64,000 nucleotides of DNA from Thuidium tamariscinum (GCA_947034885.2 OX344755.2:2482501-2546500); one strand, 5' to 3'. Counted from the stretch's first letter, positions 34,700 through 48,920 are shown. The notes: generated by a model not told the origin, from the letters alone. Numbers and translations: made by a program.

Positions 34700-35460
34700 T
34701 TATATTTCTAATCTAAATTAGGAGAGTAGTTGTACAATAGTATACAATGCCATTTGAAAATGTTCCAAAACTAGTGTCATAAGTAGTCAACGAAGAATTC
34801 ACTTGAGAGTATTGGAGCATGGAGCTCGTACTGGAGATGAAAATATAATTAAAATAGAACTTCTACAAAGTGAACTTCCATAAGCCAATTACCTCTCTAA
34901 AGTAATATTATTTCTTCAATTCCAGCTTGATGCATTGAAGATGTACAAAATAAGTAAAAAAAAATTAACTTTCATTGGATTTGGAATCCAAATATCACTC
35001 TAGTGAACAACTGAACATGACTTTCAAAAATCTTTAGACATCATTAATGTTGCAAACTCTCTAAAGCAATAACCTTTGTAATGTAATATTCTCCTCCAGT
35101 CAAGGAATTATTACCTTAGGAAATTCCTCGAGAAATTCCTACTATATCCGTCTATAGCTTGGTGATGATAGCATATTATACGGACTTGAATAATTCGATG
35201 AGGGATCTGCTTGCAAAGTATACCAAGATCAATCGAATTGGAAGCATATAGGTGCATTCTTAAGTTTTCCAAAAGTCATTGACAAGACCCATATGCCATA
35301 AGACTTTGTGATGCATAGGAAAGTTGAAAAGAATGCAAAAGGGCAACAAAATGCAAACAAAGCAAGGGCCATCCTACCATTGCAAATTTAAAAATGAATA
35401 TCCTACTTAGGAAAACTAGGAAAAACATTATCCCCCTTCATCCCCATAATAAAGGTTACC
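34700..35460. other. AT-rich DNA, no gene recognised
   Basis: No gene, bounded repeat or strong secondary structure was seen. Confidence 0.3.
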
Positions 35461-35465
35461 AAACA

Positions 35466-35726
35466 CATTAGATGAGATTTGGGGCCAAAAAAAGACTATG
35501 AACTCCCCAAGAGTTCCCAAATAGTTGGGAACTCTAGGAACTACGCCACAACAACAATCTGATGTATCTGCGACCTTGACATGTCAGATAATATTAATTT
35601 ATTATTTAAATAATTTATTATTTAAATAATAAATTAATAATTATTAGTTTTAAATATTTTGATTGGTTCACAAGGTGGGGAATAGGACTTAAATGTCCTT
35701 CTCTTGTCCTCAAACCTCATCTAATG
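35466..35726. mobile_element. CATTAGATG-type MITE, copy 3
   Basis: Ends CATTAGATGAGATTTGGGG and, in reverse complement, CATTAGATGAGGTTTGAGG: 17 of 19 positions match, the clearest terminal repeat in the family. 'gagttcccaa' and 'ttgggaactc' face each other near the left end, and an AT-only palindromic tract (TTATTTAAATAA units) occupies 35590-35640. Confidence 0.75.
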
Positions 35727-37760
35727 TTTTGGCCTTTTAGAGAATAAGCTTAACACCATTCTTAACCCTCTACTTTTGTACATATTACCCTCAGGTGATA
35801 TCAATTTTTCCATTACAATTTCTAGAGTATTATCTCAAGGTCAGTGAACTCTTTTGGAATATGTTAATCCAAATTTGATTTATTCAAGCAAAAACAATAT
35901 ATCTAGGGCAAATTCAAAGTTTTTGTGTTTGGAGAATTCACTTGTTAAGAAACTAAGGTTGGATGAAAAGTTAAAATTTTGTATGGGTTGCCACATGTCA
36001 TGACAATCATCACCTACACACTATCTAATTTCATTCACATTCAATCTTAATACTAATCCCTAATACATGTTATTTTCTACTATGTTTGTTGGAAGTATTT
36101 TGATTGACTTACATATAAGGTTGATTTGAATTTTGCAAACCTTGTAGGATTTTTGCAACCAATTTGAGCAAATCCTCATTGAATGAGCTTTAATTTAGTG
36201 TGGAAAATAACAATTGTGTTGTCTAGGGATAATGTATTTATCCTCTTTTTTGACCTTGGAATAAACCTTCTTTAGTTTCTAGTATACATTCAACAAGAAT
36301 CCAACATTATCACATGAAAAATGATGGATTGTAATTGAGTTGTTCCACAAAAGACATAATATTTTTAGCTCAGTTGGTTACAACCTTAGCCCTCTCTCCA
36401 TCCCAAAAAACAATTTTGTTTTTGTTAGATACTAGAGAGAGAGAATGGGTAAAGATGGTTGTAAATTTGAGCCTATCATATTAGGAAGTCACTCAGCTTT
36501 ACAAGAAAGGAAAAGAGCCTTTTTTTGAGTTAAGTATGTTATAGGTATGTTGATTGAAATTGCATTGTAATAGTGTATGATCATCTTTATATAGATGAAA
36601 TGATCAAAATTGAAATAATGAAGTGCAATAATGTTAATTGAAAAGTTAGCAATTCTCTGCAAGGTTCATATTTTTGTAATGGTTCAAGCATACTATCCCA
36701 ATATTTTAGAAAAAATATGCCCATTGATTGCAAGTTCAATGAGGGTTGTTGTTATGTGAGCCTAGGACCACATCATATGAGCCTAGAAGACTATACACCT
36801 ATATTATGGATTCCATATTATGGAAACCTTTCATGATTATAGGGTACCAATGTTTTAGATACCTGTATTATAGATGTTTATGTTATAAATACCTTCAAAG
36901 GTTGTAGGATATTTACTTATATATATGCTCAAGGCTCATATGCTTGCATTTCCATGCTCACACACTATCATTATTGCAAGTTCAATGTGCCTATAGTTGA
37001 AAATGTTGGCTTTTCTATCCCTTCCAAAAGATGAAGTTTTGTCTTTCAACACTTTAAAAGAAATCCATATATGTCCTATAACTTGTGCATTTTAGTCAAT
37101 AAGTTGGAAAATGAATTGAGATTTGAGAATATATTAAAAAAATCTAACCAAAAAATCTTTCATGTTCATTTATTTTTAAATTGTAAAATAAAAGGTGTTA
37201 TTTAATGCAAGATAAAACTAATATGGTAAAAAAATTTGGAAGAATTTGAGAATTATTAATCCCTGTAGTGAGAATGCTCTAGTAAACAATTAATATCCTT
37301 TGTTTTTATTTTTATTTGAAAATTTTCAAACTTAAGAGTAAAAGACGACTTCATATGTTTTTTTCTACCTTCATTGCTTTGCAAAAAAAACTCATAACTT
37401 TTACATCATTATTCGGAATTCAATGGTTCAAATGTTTTTGAGTGGGTATTATTTCAATAGCAAAAGAAAACCATACAATAACATTTGGAGATGGAGATGA
37501 AGCCAAGGGTGGGACTCATGAGAAACATCTACGAACTACTAGATGATTTTTTTATCTATTTGCATGATCATCTCATTTCAAGGATAGATAAGTTTAATGC
37601 CACCCCTACAGCCCATTCATATATGTTTTGATATATATATATAGTCATATTCTAAAAATCAAATACAATACCAACTGGGGGGTCCTTGTAGATCCTACTA
37701 CAACCAACTTTTGCCAATGATATGTCTATAATCTGTGACGTCATTCCAAATAAATTGTTT
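35727..37760. other. AT-rich DNA with family G repeat, no gene
   Basis: 36990-37450 shares ordered phrases with 53900-54340 ('gaagttttgt', 'ttgtgcattttagt/tatgaattttagt', 'ctagtaaacaatta', 'cttcatatgttttttt', 'ggaattcaatggtt'), marking it as family G. No coding region was recognised. Confidence 0.4.
36363..36480 (+). repeat. Possible tRNA-derived SINE-like fragment
   Basis: TTAGCTCAGTTGGTTACAAC at 36365 resembles a tRNA A-box region, and 'ggttgtaaatttgagcc' at about 36458 resembles a degraded B-box (GGTTCGAGCC). The distance between them (about 90 bp) is too long for a functional tRNA and no cloverleaf folds. A worn SINE head is possible. Confidence 0.25.
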
Positions 37761-37864
37761 CATCTTCTTTGAACTCCACCACTATCTATTAACCCCTAAA
37801 TGCTTGAGGCATCATCTTCTTTGAACTCCACCACTGTCTATTAACTCCTAAATGTTTGAGGCAT
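37761..37864. repeat. Tandem duplication, 2 x 52 bp, spanning a TIR
   Basis: CATCTTCTTTGAACTCCACC starts at 37761 and again at 37813. Each unit contains the terminal motif TTAACYCCTAAATGYTTGAG of the adjacent TTAA element, so the element's left end is present twice. Confidence 0.85.
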
Positions 37865-38740
37865 CAAATTTTAGTATTGACAATACCTTGAAGTTAAATA
37901 AAACTTAATCAAATTACTATTTTTAGTAATTTATATTTTAAAAAATTCTTTTGAAGTCTAGTTTTAGCATCAAAAATCCGATTTTGAAAATGAATGATTA
38001 TGATTCTTCTAATCAAGCCCTTGTGGAAGGTTGTCCATTGCAAACTCTTGATTTTTTAGTATTGAGGGCTCTTGGAAATGAGATACACTAGATCTTGGAG
38101 AAAAAATCACATTAGAAATTCATTTAAAAAAATTGTAGAGTAGATTTTGAGAAGTTGTAAAATGATTTTGGTTATGCATGTTATGCCCTCTAACCTCATA
38201 TTTTTTTGGTAATCAATTTTTAGATTTGACATGTGAAAAGAAGATTGAAAGACTTCAAATCACTTTTGCTATTTTAACACCCTCATGATCAAACATTGTA
38301 ATTTTTCAACTCATAAGTGATATTGTTGTGTTTTCTTTTTCCATGTGATCTCTAACATGTCTACACAAAATAGTAAAATTGGATTGCTTTAACAATTAGG
38401 TTGCCTTGATGAGAGAAATTACCTTATGATTCACTCCTTGTCCACATAGAGGCACATGCAATTTTCTAAACTTGAGCCATGAATTAGTGCACCAACTTGT
38501 GCAACACACATGGTTCCTACATTATTGTTGCATTCTTCTATAGTAACTACACATATTTATATCGTATAGTCTAATGTTGAGAAATTAGTGAGGGCAACCT
38601 AATTTCACTATTTTTTGTAGTTTGAATTTTTATACTTACAATTCAAAAAAATTGATAAAACTTATCAAAATGTTCATTTTTTGTTCAATTTAGAGCAAAT
38701 CCGAGGAAGCTCAAAAGGACCTTGGGCATTTAGAGGTTAA
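37789..38740. mobile_element. ~0.95-kb TTAA element
   Basis: The left end is TTAACCCCTAAATGCTTGAG (duplicated at 37841) and the right end, in reverse complement, TTAACCTCTAAATGCCCAAG. TTAA is present at both ends. The right terminus (CCTTGGGCATTTAGAGGTTAA) resembles copy A's CCTTGGGACTTTAGGGATTAA, so it belongs to the same broad family although the interiors have diverged. Non-coding. Confidence 0.6.
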
Positions 38741-39195
38741 AGACAAAATTGTTCATGGGAATCCATAAAGTCCAAGAAGGTAAGGTAGAAGCACCTAAGT
38801 GTGGCACTTATTCAAGATTTGCAAATCTTGCGGGTAAGGACATAATAAAATGATGTGAGCTAGTTAGGAAATGGTTCAAGAAACCAACATGATTAGTTTC
38901 TTATTTTTCCAAACTTATATGAATATAATACAAATTTGTGAAAACAAGTGTGTAGATGCACCTACTTTGGACAGACTACCACCAAAGTGATCACAGAAAC
39001 ACCCCAAAGTGAGAGATCCTAAGCTTGTATCAAGGTTGTTTACTGGCCAACACAAAACCCACGCCATCACTATGACACATTCATCGAAACTCATCTACCA
39101 ACATTGGGTCCACCTATGCTTTAGTTTAAAGCTTATCCTAGGTGTCCACAAACGACTCTTGTTACATTTGGGTGCACTCACCTTAGGTCCACTTC
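38741..39195. other. Spacer, no gene recognised
   Basis: No motif or repeat boundary was seen. Confidence 0.3.
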
Positions 39196-39570
39196 TCATG
39201 GAGGCCCTGGAGGTCCAGAGGCCGGATGGCGAGCTAGAAGGGACCTGGACCTCCAGGGGCTTTCCTAAGCCACCCCAGACTTCCAGGGCCTAGAGGGAAT
39301 GCGCCTCCTCTCCCCTTTTCTCCCGGCTTTAGAGTTGGTTTACAAGCGTAGATTCAACGTAGCAAAGTAGATTCAACCTGGAAGACCGGCATGTTTGTCT
39401 TCATGTGTTATTTGGGGGGTCCAGGTCTGGGGTCCAGGGCCTCTAGCTCTGATTTTCGATCCTGCGGGGCGTGGACTCTGGAGGGGGGCTGGAGGTCCAG
39501 CTCCCCTCCAAGCCCAATGGAAAGTGCTTGGACCTCCAAGTTCTGGAGGTCCAGGCCTCCCATGGAAAAT
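39196..39570. repeat. GC-rich patch with CTGGAGGTCCAG palindromes
   Basis: Within otherwise AT-rich DNA, variants of the near-palindrome CTGGAGGTCCAG occur at about 39199, 39244, 39490 and 39545, with shortened forms (GGGTCCAGGG, CTTCCAGGGC) between them. The ORFs running through it are rich in Gly, Pro and Ser on account of composition. It is probably a small repeat array. Confidence 0.5.
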
Positions 39571-39599
39571 GCCTCTTAGTGCAATCTTGATGAAGCATG

Positions 39600-42500
39600 C
39601 TTATTTAAAAAATCCTAGTACAAGTTATGTAGAAGAATTTGTTTGGATTCAATTACATCCCGATTCTTGTCAAAACCTAGAAGCTTATAACTCTATACAA
39701 GGTACTGTTTTTTAATGTTTTGTTTAAATGTTTTCAATTCAATGTAGTTTTTGCACATCATTCATGTTTTCTTTTACTTTGAGCATTCATCTTCTGTATA
39801 TTTTTTGCAAATTCAACCAATTTTTTAATATTTAAAAAAAAATTCCTTTGCAAAGTGCATTTTGAAAAGCACTTCCATTAGCATCATCCAAGCCCTTCAT
39901 GGTCTTGAGTCACTTAGGGGTGCAAATATGCTTGTGTCGCACAAGTATTGTCATACAAGAATTTCATGTTTTGACATGGAGGTGAAACAAAAGGCTAGGA
40001 CATGGCTAGAACAATGTGCTATGACAGAGATGACTGCACATATTGAGATGCACACATGCCTGGGCTCATTTCTATCCTTTTTCTACTTTGTGTGTCTTGA
40101 ACTAAATGCTTGTAATTAATTGAAACAATTCCACACAATAGTGATTGCATTGTTGGGATAACATCATTGTAATGGTGTAATGGTGTGTAGTTTATGTCAT
40201 TGAATCAATTTGTATTTGGACTCCAATGATTTGTTCTTAATTTATGTAGGATTGATGTTGCTTCCAAGAAATTGGGTTCTTCTAGGAAGATATCTGCTTG
40301 TAATCTAACTCAAGAAGATTAGTTAGCCCACGTGTATAAAGTGTAAAATTTTATTACAACTTCCTTTTAACTTTGCAATTTGAATTGTAGGGATTTTGCT
40401 AGTGAATTGGGTTTGATTATGAGATGTCTATGATGAAACAAGTCATACATTGTTTGACTATGTTATATTGGACTGCAAGTATAATATACCACATCCCCCT
40501 TCCATTGATTTTGAAGCTCTCTCTTTACAAATCCAATTGGAGAATTGATGCAATATTTCTCTCTGTTCTTATCTTTTTCAGATGCTACTACTGCGAGTAG
40601 TGGCACTAGAGGCCCTTGTGCAAGCAGATCATACATATCTTGAATCATGTTGTCATTTTAATTCCATCCACATTAAGTGCTGATGATGACATATAACTTA
40701 ATGTGATAGGGGTTGATCCTCAAGGATTGAATGTAAGTGACATTTTTCTACACTTTCATTTCTATATACACTTGGATGATGAGTCCCCTTTTTATGCTGT
40801 CATTGTCTTGGCTCTTTAGAACTCCTTAACTTCATCAAAAAATCAATCATAAGAAGTACGTGCTTGCTCATCTCTGTATGAGTGGCACTCAAAGTGGTCA
40901 TGCAACCACACATGGTCTATTTTAGGTCATACATTTGTATATGCAACAACAAAGGGTGGCAAATTGGTTTCTTCTTCCTTCTCCAACATAATCACCATAT
41001 CAAGGTTTAGGGCTTAGACAAAAAGTATAAGGAGTTTAGAACCCCTAAACCCTAAATGCAAAAGTATCCACATCTTTGCAGAGTATGTGAACTTTATAAC
41101 AACAATAGAACTGTGCACTAGCCTTCTTTTTCCTTCTACTAAAAATCCTTGAAATTCATTAGAGTAAGAATTTTACATTTAAAATTATAGCAACAAAAAT
41201 TCTTGTGAAAATTGCTTTCATCCAATTTAAATTGAGAAAAATAATTGAATTTTTGTTTTCATTTTTTACTTATAAATATTTATTAGTGCAATGTTATCTC
41301 CAACTATGTGGATATCATCTAGTATAAGGCATCTCTTACAACTTTTAATTTGACTAATAAAAACTAATTGAAACTACAATTTTATATGATTTCAAGCCTT
41401 ATAGCAAAAGTTATGAACAAATTTTAGAGAATCATTGGAATGAACATTTTTTTTGATGTTTTCTATGACATTTTCTTGAACATTATCTAGCATACTCTAT
41501 AATTTTTAACCATTCTTGTTGTGTATGGCATATATAAAAATGAGTTGTAAAGGAAATGAATGTATTCAAGTGTATTAAATGTCTATTGAAATGTTTATTT
41601 CTATTAGCTTCAAAAGCATTGAAGTTGCATTGCAAGGTTATAAAATACATGCTATTCTTTGTTACCATACCATACAAGATATCTCAAGAGACATGTTGAT
41701 GTTGTTCATTCAAAGACATTTAAAGAAAGACATATGTGTTAACAAAGTTATGTGGAACTTGATTATAGCTTATGTCTACTAAATTAAAGCAAGGTGTAGA
41801 GTTGTTTCTTAATTGTCAAGCACTATCATGCAAGAAGTGCTTCTTTAACTCTTAACTAATACTCTAGTTTTGTTTTATTTTTATGCAAACATTAATGGTG
41901 GTTGTTTGATGCATCTTGAACAAAAATGTATAGTTGGATATTATTAAAATAATGGTTTATCTTATGTCAATTAAGACAATGTTAATATAGCAAAGTAAAG
42001 CTCATCTTGTTTTTAATGAATTGTACAACTTTGATATTTTTTTGCACATAGATGTGCTTGAAAATTTTAATTTCAACCAAACAAAACTAAAGAATGCTTT
42101 ATCTTCTATTCATAGAATAATTAAATTGTGAAAGATTTTGATTGTTGGATTTTTAGATTGTAACAATTTTGGATAAGCAAAATATGCAACTTTAGAAGGG
42201 ATTTTTTTTATAAGAGATGAATAATGTTTTTTTTCCCCTTATAAAAAATTGTCTTAGAACATCTTCAGAAAATTTAGAATTAATATAATTATTTTGTATT
42301 CATAATTACAATAGATTGAATCCTTTATTTTTTAAAGTGCTAAAAATAAAATTTTGAAAAAAAATTCTTCAAGTCTTGATTATTTGTAGGAAGCTTAGAA
42401 TAGAAGAAATTTTTATTTATTTATTTTTCATCTCTAATACTCCTTTCATTGAAAAAAACATCATATTTTCTCCTTTTTTCTATTAGACTATATTTCCTAC

Positions 42501-45500
42501 ATACATTTTTAAATACTTCTCACATTCAAATTTTAAAAACTAGAGAAAGAAACAAATATATAAACTTGTTACTCTATAAGATCCTACTTTACAAAATATT
42601 GAGATTTATTTCACTCTACTTCAAATTTGCCATTTGAAAATTTGAAGAGGATATAATATGTTCCCTTGGTCCTTGAGGGGTCAAATAAAATTCTAGTAGT
42701 GTTCAATTGGACATGAACATGTGTAAGTGGATGCATTGTGAAAAACACTTTTGGCCTTTACAAACTAAAAAATGAATATTAAATTCTTTTTCTTTGTAGG
42801 AGATTTATTTTCATGGATAGGTAACAAAATTTAAAGAAGTAGTAGTCATTCATAAAAAAAAATTCATCACAATCAAAGATTTGAAAGAATTATTATTAGA
42901 ATTTTTAATTTGAAGAATAAGTTGTGCCTAACGAATATAGAATCCTTGGTAACAATCATTTAGAATATTATTATTTTTAATTTAATATCATTCTTGGATA
43001 TGACTTACATTTAGTGGTCCAATGCATAAAACTTTAATTTTATCAATAATGATTTAATAAACTGTGCACTATAATGCCTACTAATTCCAAAATTTTGTGA
43101 TATTTTCCACCTTTATCAATATATTAAAAAATTCAAATTATGTGAAGATATACTCATAAAATATATACATCTTAATTCTAATTGAGGTGTAATAATTTTT
43201 TTTTCATTTTTAGTATCTTTTTCTTTAGTCAAAATATACAAATTAGACAAATTTTGAAGGTTTAAAACAAAAATCACCTAATTAGTGTGTCCAAAAAGTG
43301 ATACCTCAAGCAAACCATTGCTCTCACACAAACAAAATAAATTTACGAATTCGATGTATTTTTAAGGGATAAAATAGGGAGCTATTTTTTATTTATTTAT
43401 TTTGACTTTCTCATTAAATTACCTATAGGAAAAAATGAGATTGAAAATTGACCCCTATATACTTATAAAGTTAGGCCAATGTTATCTACACTATACACAC
43501 TAAACATAAAATGTTGGAATTGATTACAACAACAATAATTCAATTCTAAAATTAGAAGTTTGGTGAAGTACAAGAGACCAAGATTGGTTGAAATGGTCTC
43601 TCTTTTGTAATAATATTTGATAATTAATTTGAATTCCTTTCAAATTGATTTAAGAAGCCTGCTTCAGTGCTTCACAAACAAAAGTCCTCTTTTGTTAGCT
43701 TATATTGAAAATTCAAACCATTCTAGATTAATACAAGGTACATATGTAAAAATTTGACATGTGTATTCATAGTGGATGTAGAGGTTCCCCAAATAAGAAA
43801 GGAAAAATTGTGAATGATTATTAGTAACTCAAGAATGTCAACATGGAACAATTTTGTTGTGAAATTTTAATTACATCACATCTATTAAATAAATAATTGA
43901 AGTGTATTCTTTTTCAAAGGAAAAAATGGGAAACAAGTATCAAAATGTAGAGCCCTTTAAAAAACAAGGGCTCTTAAACCTTAAAGGAAATGGTGAATTG
44001 ATTTTTAAAATGGGTAGCAAATTTTCATGCTATGGGGAGTGATTTTAGAGAATGGGGAACAAATGAGGAACACATTCTATTACTTTTTTATTCAATTACC
44101 AAGGTACAAAAGAAAAAATTATATTCTAAATGACGCAATTTTGTAATCATTGTTTCTATCTCTAATATATTTGTTTTGGACAATTCTTTTCTAAAATTCT
44201 AAAATTTTCTTTGAAAAATGAATTGAAATTTTTTGAAATATATTTAGTAATGAATAGGTCATTGCAATAATATAGGATGGATTGAATGAAAATAAATTCA
44301 TTTTGATTCTTCTATGCTAGTAATAATTTAGACATGTTTGAAAATCTAATCACTAAGTGTTTCAAACAATATATCATTTGATTCAAAATTTTATGATAAA
44401 ATTTGAAAAAATTGTGACAAATCTATCACTTAATCCCTAAGTAGATTAGACGCAGACATAGGGCATTGCACAATATTCCAAAGACCCTAAATATGGTTCA
44501 GTTGTTGAATGATAGGGACTTTGAAGGACTACAACCAGTGCAACAAGTCATAGACCTCATGCGGCTCTCTATAAACAATGGTGAATACTATGTTTCTATA
44601 ATGATCAGTGACATTGCTTCTGAGGATGAAACATAGGACATTTACATGAAGCTCATATTCTTAGTTGTAGAAGCATAGTAATGTCAAATAGGACGTTTAA
44701 AAGATACAACATCTTCTACACATTTATGTCTTCCAAGTGGATCCGTTGCCTTTGAAACATGCATTTTTTTATAGAAGTTGTAACTTTTGATGTTTTGTGT
44801 AACATCATGTGAACAAGGTGGATTAATCTTTTGAAAATCTATTAATTATTTTTTGAGTTGTTTTGATTGTGCTCTTAGGAGGACATTATCATTACCACAA
44901 AAATATACATATTGCTTCGGTCATGTCATACAATTATAACAATGTTGACATCAAAGAAGAACTCTAAAATGGATTTTACAACATATAGAAGTCCAGTCAG
45001 ATGTACTGAATAGCATAGTAGACACCATGTGTTTTGAAGTCACATTATTAGTAAGTTAACAAAGATGAAGCCAAAAATAATGTTACGAGATACATTAGTA
45101 TGTCCTACATGATGTTCACAAAAACATTAAGGTTTGAAACCTAGGGCGACGGTATTTGCTAACGTGGCATGCCACATTAGCAAATTATGTCCATGTCACA
45201 TAATTTCTACGTCAAAATCTATGTCAAGTGTGATGTCAACGTTTTTTCCTACACCACATGCCCCTTTTGATTTTTTTCACCAAGGGCAGTCACTTCATCC
45301 TTGCCCGCAATAATTTTTTGTTGCTTATTCTAAGTTAAGTTTGACCAAGGATGCTGACGTGGTTATGATTGTTTTCCTTGATGATTTTGAAAACATCTTT
45401 ATGCTTACATTGATGTCTTAATATATATGTCATTGTTTTTGAGAACACCAATTTGTTACAATAGTAATTTAGGAATGATTTTTGGAACATCTGACCAAAT

Positions 45501-45960
45501 TTCATAGTTTTTTTAGCCTTTGTTCACTAGCCATTGCAATCTTTTAAAGGATACAATATTATGTTTTCTATTACATGCTACGTTTTTGGCCGGATATCTG
45601 AAAAAACATGGTTTTCTTCTAGTGTGTTGAAGGTCCAAGCTCGTTTCAAATCTTTGTAAATGTAGCACAAGCTTCAACATCTTCATCAATCTCAAAAGAC
45701 ATAAGAACAACTTCCATCATCAAATCAATCGAAGGAAACATGGTTAAAAATCATAAGCCCCAAAAATGATTTTGTTGATAATCCCCGGGAGCTTTGCTTA
45801 CAAAGAATGAATGTAAAATTGAATTGTCAAAATAATTTCAGTCATTGTGATATAAATTTATCAATAAAAAATATTTCTAAATGAAGCCTATCTTAATCCA
45901 ATAACAAATGTGGCCTTGGCTTAGAGTTAGAAACATTACCTTGATCTTGATAATATTTAG
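39600..45960. other. AT-rich repeat-like DNA, no gene recognised
   Basis: More than 6 kb without a convincing coding region. ORFs here are short, hydrophobic and unlinked. At 45607-45624 the reverse strand reads CACTAGAAGAAAACCATG, identical over 18 bases to the CACTA-type arm at 16986, so one arm of that MITE family ends here. Confidence 0.4.
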
Positions 45961-45976
45961 ATAATTAGGAATTACT

Positions 45977-46628
45977 TCATTCTTTTGAAGGTTTGCTTTC
46001 AAAGCATATGTTGCTACTTTTAAAGATTGAAGATTGACATTCTAGAAGGGAATCCTTATATTTTTTGCATTGTTTTAGAATTTTCAAATTTTGAATCCTG
46101 TAGTAAGCTTCTATTCGTTCAACAGAGGTTGGGGCTACACCAATTGTAGAAGCTTCTGGTACCCTTCCTATATGAGGTACACCAATGTTTTCATTTGCAT
46201 GTGCATATATTGGTAGTAGAACATTCATTCCTTGATTCAAAATATCTTGGTTACCATTGTTGCCAAAGTTGAGGTCATCACCTAAAATTAAAAAAATCAA
46301 GACATATTATATATAATGCTTTTTAATGCTTATACAATAATTTGAACATATATAAATATACATCTACTCATCATATTTTATAAATTCAAAATTTAAAGGA
46401 TAGATAATGAAAATAAAAATTTACATTTTGGTAGCATAGGTGATGATAAATTAGATCTTTAGTTTGGAGTGCGTCACTTTTTAGGCAACAAGCTTCTTCC
46501 AACAGCAATGATGCATGCTCTTCAATAGCAAGACGTTGACTTTCAGTCCTTGGATGAGGCAATTGTTGTCTTCTACCATTTCCAGCTATTTTGAATGTAA
46601 CACGTGCTTCTTGTGACACCCGTTGAGC
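45977..46628 (-). CDS. Hypothetical exon-like ORFs (partial gene)
   Basis: Two minus-strand ORFs have balanced composition. The upstream one (ATG at 46628) starts MAQRVSQEARVTFKIAGNGR and includes SQRLAIEEHASLLLEEACC. The downstream one (from about 46280) includes GVAPTSVERIEAYYRIQNLK and KQCKKYKDSLLECQ. A possible donor (AAT/GTAAAT near 46424) and acceptor (TTTTAG near 46282) separate them, but the simplest splice does not keep the frame. I recognise no family. It may be another transposon-borne gene or a pseudogene. Confidence 0.3.
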
Positions 46629-46659
46629 CATTTCAAATTCAGAATCCAACAAATTTAGT

Positions 46660-48920
46660 TACTAAAATAAGTTCTTACTATCAAAAAAAAAACACCCTAT
46701 ACTTCAATAATATAAAAGCAAACACCATCACTAATATAAATGTTAGTGCAGTTAGAGTGAAACAATTCAACCATCCCATACTTGTTCTAATGGTGAATAC
46801 AAAAAATAATAGAAAAATTATTCTATAATTCTATTATTATAAAGTAAATTTACCAAGCATCCCCAATTTGATAGCAGATCCTTAAATTCATTTTCAAATT
46901 TCATCTCTAAGTCTATAATAGAACTAATAGAATAGACAAATAAAATAGTAAATTTTTTGAAATATTCAACAATTTTTATCTAAAGTTTTCATGAAATATG
47001 TCTCATTGAAAAAATAAACAAGGAGCTTATGACCAGTTATGAACAAAAGATATAATCCAAAGATGGAATCATGATTTTTCAACAATAACCCATACATACT
47101 AAATGAAGATACAATAAACTAAGATGACTCTATGAAACATTTATAAGTCTTCTAAACATTCAGTATAGGATGATGGAACAATTTCTTCTTCCTACTGACC
47201 CTTGTGTTTTTATTTCAATGACTTCTAATTAATATGAATTAGATGATTTAAGTACTCCGTATGTCACCTTCTATAAATGAGGGCTAAAATGTGAACTTAA
47301 TTTAAGCATTTATATAGCAACCTTGCAACTACAATTCAAGCTAAAGACAAAAGAAACTCTGTAGATTGTCTTGCTACTATGTGCAAGTAGAAAAGGAAAA
47401 GGAGAAGTTCTACTAATTTTGGTGAACAATTCCATTGGCCAGTGGAGACTACTTAGTGAATCTTAAGAAAATCTAATACGTATAAATTTCTTCTTGTATA
47501 CCCTTCTATTTACTAAATCTGCATGCAAGTGTAAAATTTAACTTCACCCAAAGCTTACTCTATGAAGTTTTTCTAGATAATTAATACATCTAAAGAAACC
47601 CTTATATAGAAGGTCATCTCGAAATACAATTTTCTACAATACATACTTGTAGAAGAAGATGCATTGAACTTCATAGAATGTGTTGAAACTTACCACTTGA
47701 TTGAGAGTTGCAATTGTACACGAGCGTATCACTTCAGTGAGCGTTGCACTTGTATGTGAGCATACCACTTGACTAAGCACAATTGTGTGTGAGCACACGA
47801 CTTCACAAAGTACCAAAACTCACAATTTGCGGGTAAAAGATGAACTAAAGCTCCACCAACCAGTCGGTTAACAAAGGGTTGAACCTTGTGACAATGTAGT
47901 TATTATAGCCGTCGACTTTTTTATTTACAATGAACAAATATCCATTTGACACATATATAGTATAAATATCTTATATTATATGTATTGTATACAAAGATTA
48001 TTGTAGGTGTATTATTGTATTGACATTTAAATGACTATTGATAAACTCTTTTTGCATATCTATTCAAAACATTACACTTAGAAGTTAGAATGGATTTAAG
48101 TGAATTTGCTATATTAAATTTTAAATTATGAAGGAAAAGAAAAAACACCACACTACATTTTAGAGTACATTTTAAGATATAACAACAATTTCTTAGAGCC
48201 TTTATAGTTTGGGAATCACTTCCAATTTAAAAAAACTAACTAACTATATACAAATTATACATATAAATTTTTTTAGCAACTTGTTGTTAAAAAATTGTAA
48301 AATTTAGATTGTAGTACAAGCTACATCCCTAAGAAGTTTATTAGTATAAAACTTAATTAAATTTAATTAAGTTTGTATTTATTTCTAAACATCTAGAGTT
48401 TCTATAAGAATTTTAAAAAAAACATTTGAAAATAGTATTTAGAAGAATATTCTGGAATTGATCTACAAATAAAAGTTGTAGAGTTTGGCTTTTACATTCT
48501 ATTTATAAAGTTAGATTCACCAATTCCATCTCCAATATTTCTCTACAAATTTGAAAATTTTCTTTAATTGAATTACAAGAAAAATTATTATTATATTTCC
48601 ATTAAAATTAGTTTTCATCAAAATGAAATTAGGTTCTTCTAATATAGTGATTTTTTTGAAATTTTTCTTTTTTATTAACGTATGCCTTCATTGTTTTAAA
48701 CCTAATTTTAAATTAGGTACAATGCTTTTTTGGCTTAATCAATTATTTGAAATATATATTTAAATCTATAATTTTCAAAGAATAAATATTCTAGTAACAT
48801 CAAATCCAATCATTATATAGGACAATAAATTCATAAAGTATATCTACAATTAAAATCACTTCCAAACAAGTACTTATTAAAAAGAAAGCGATTTTCAATT
48901 TTTTCATCATTACAAAATTA
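46660..48920. other. AT-rich DNA, no gene recognised
   Basis: At about 47690-47820 a short minus-strand ORF has a repeated V-C-S-H-T pattern from an imperfect repeat ('gagcgttgcacttgtatgtgagcataccactt', about 40-60 bp units, three worn copies). Otherwise there are no bounded features. Confidence 0.35.

Noticed and set aside
36363..36480. tRNA gene
   Set aside because: An A-box-like and a weak B-box-like word are present but about 90 bp apart, and no cloverleaf or acceptor stem pairs. At most a SINE-like relic.
45120..45300. Possible inverted repeat 'gctaacgtggcatgccacattagc' as a terminator or MITE centre
   Set aside because: A local palindrome is present, but no flanking TIR, target duplication or second copy could be found.
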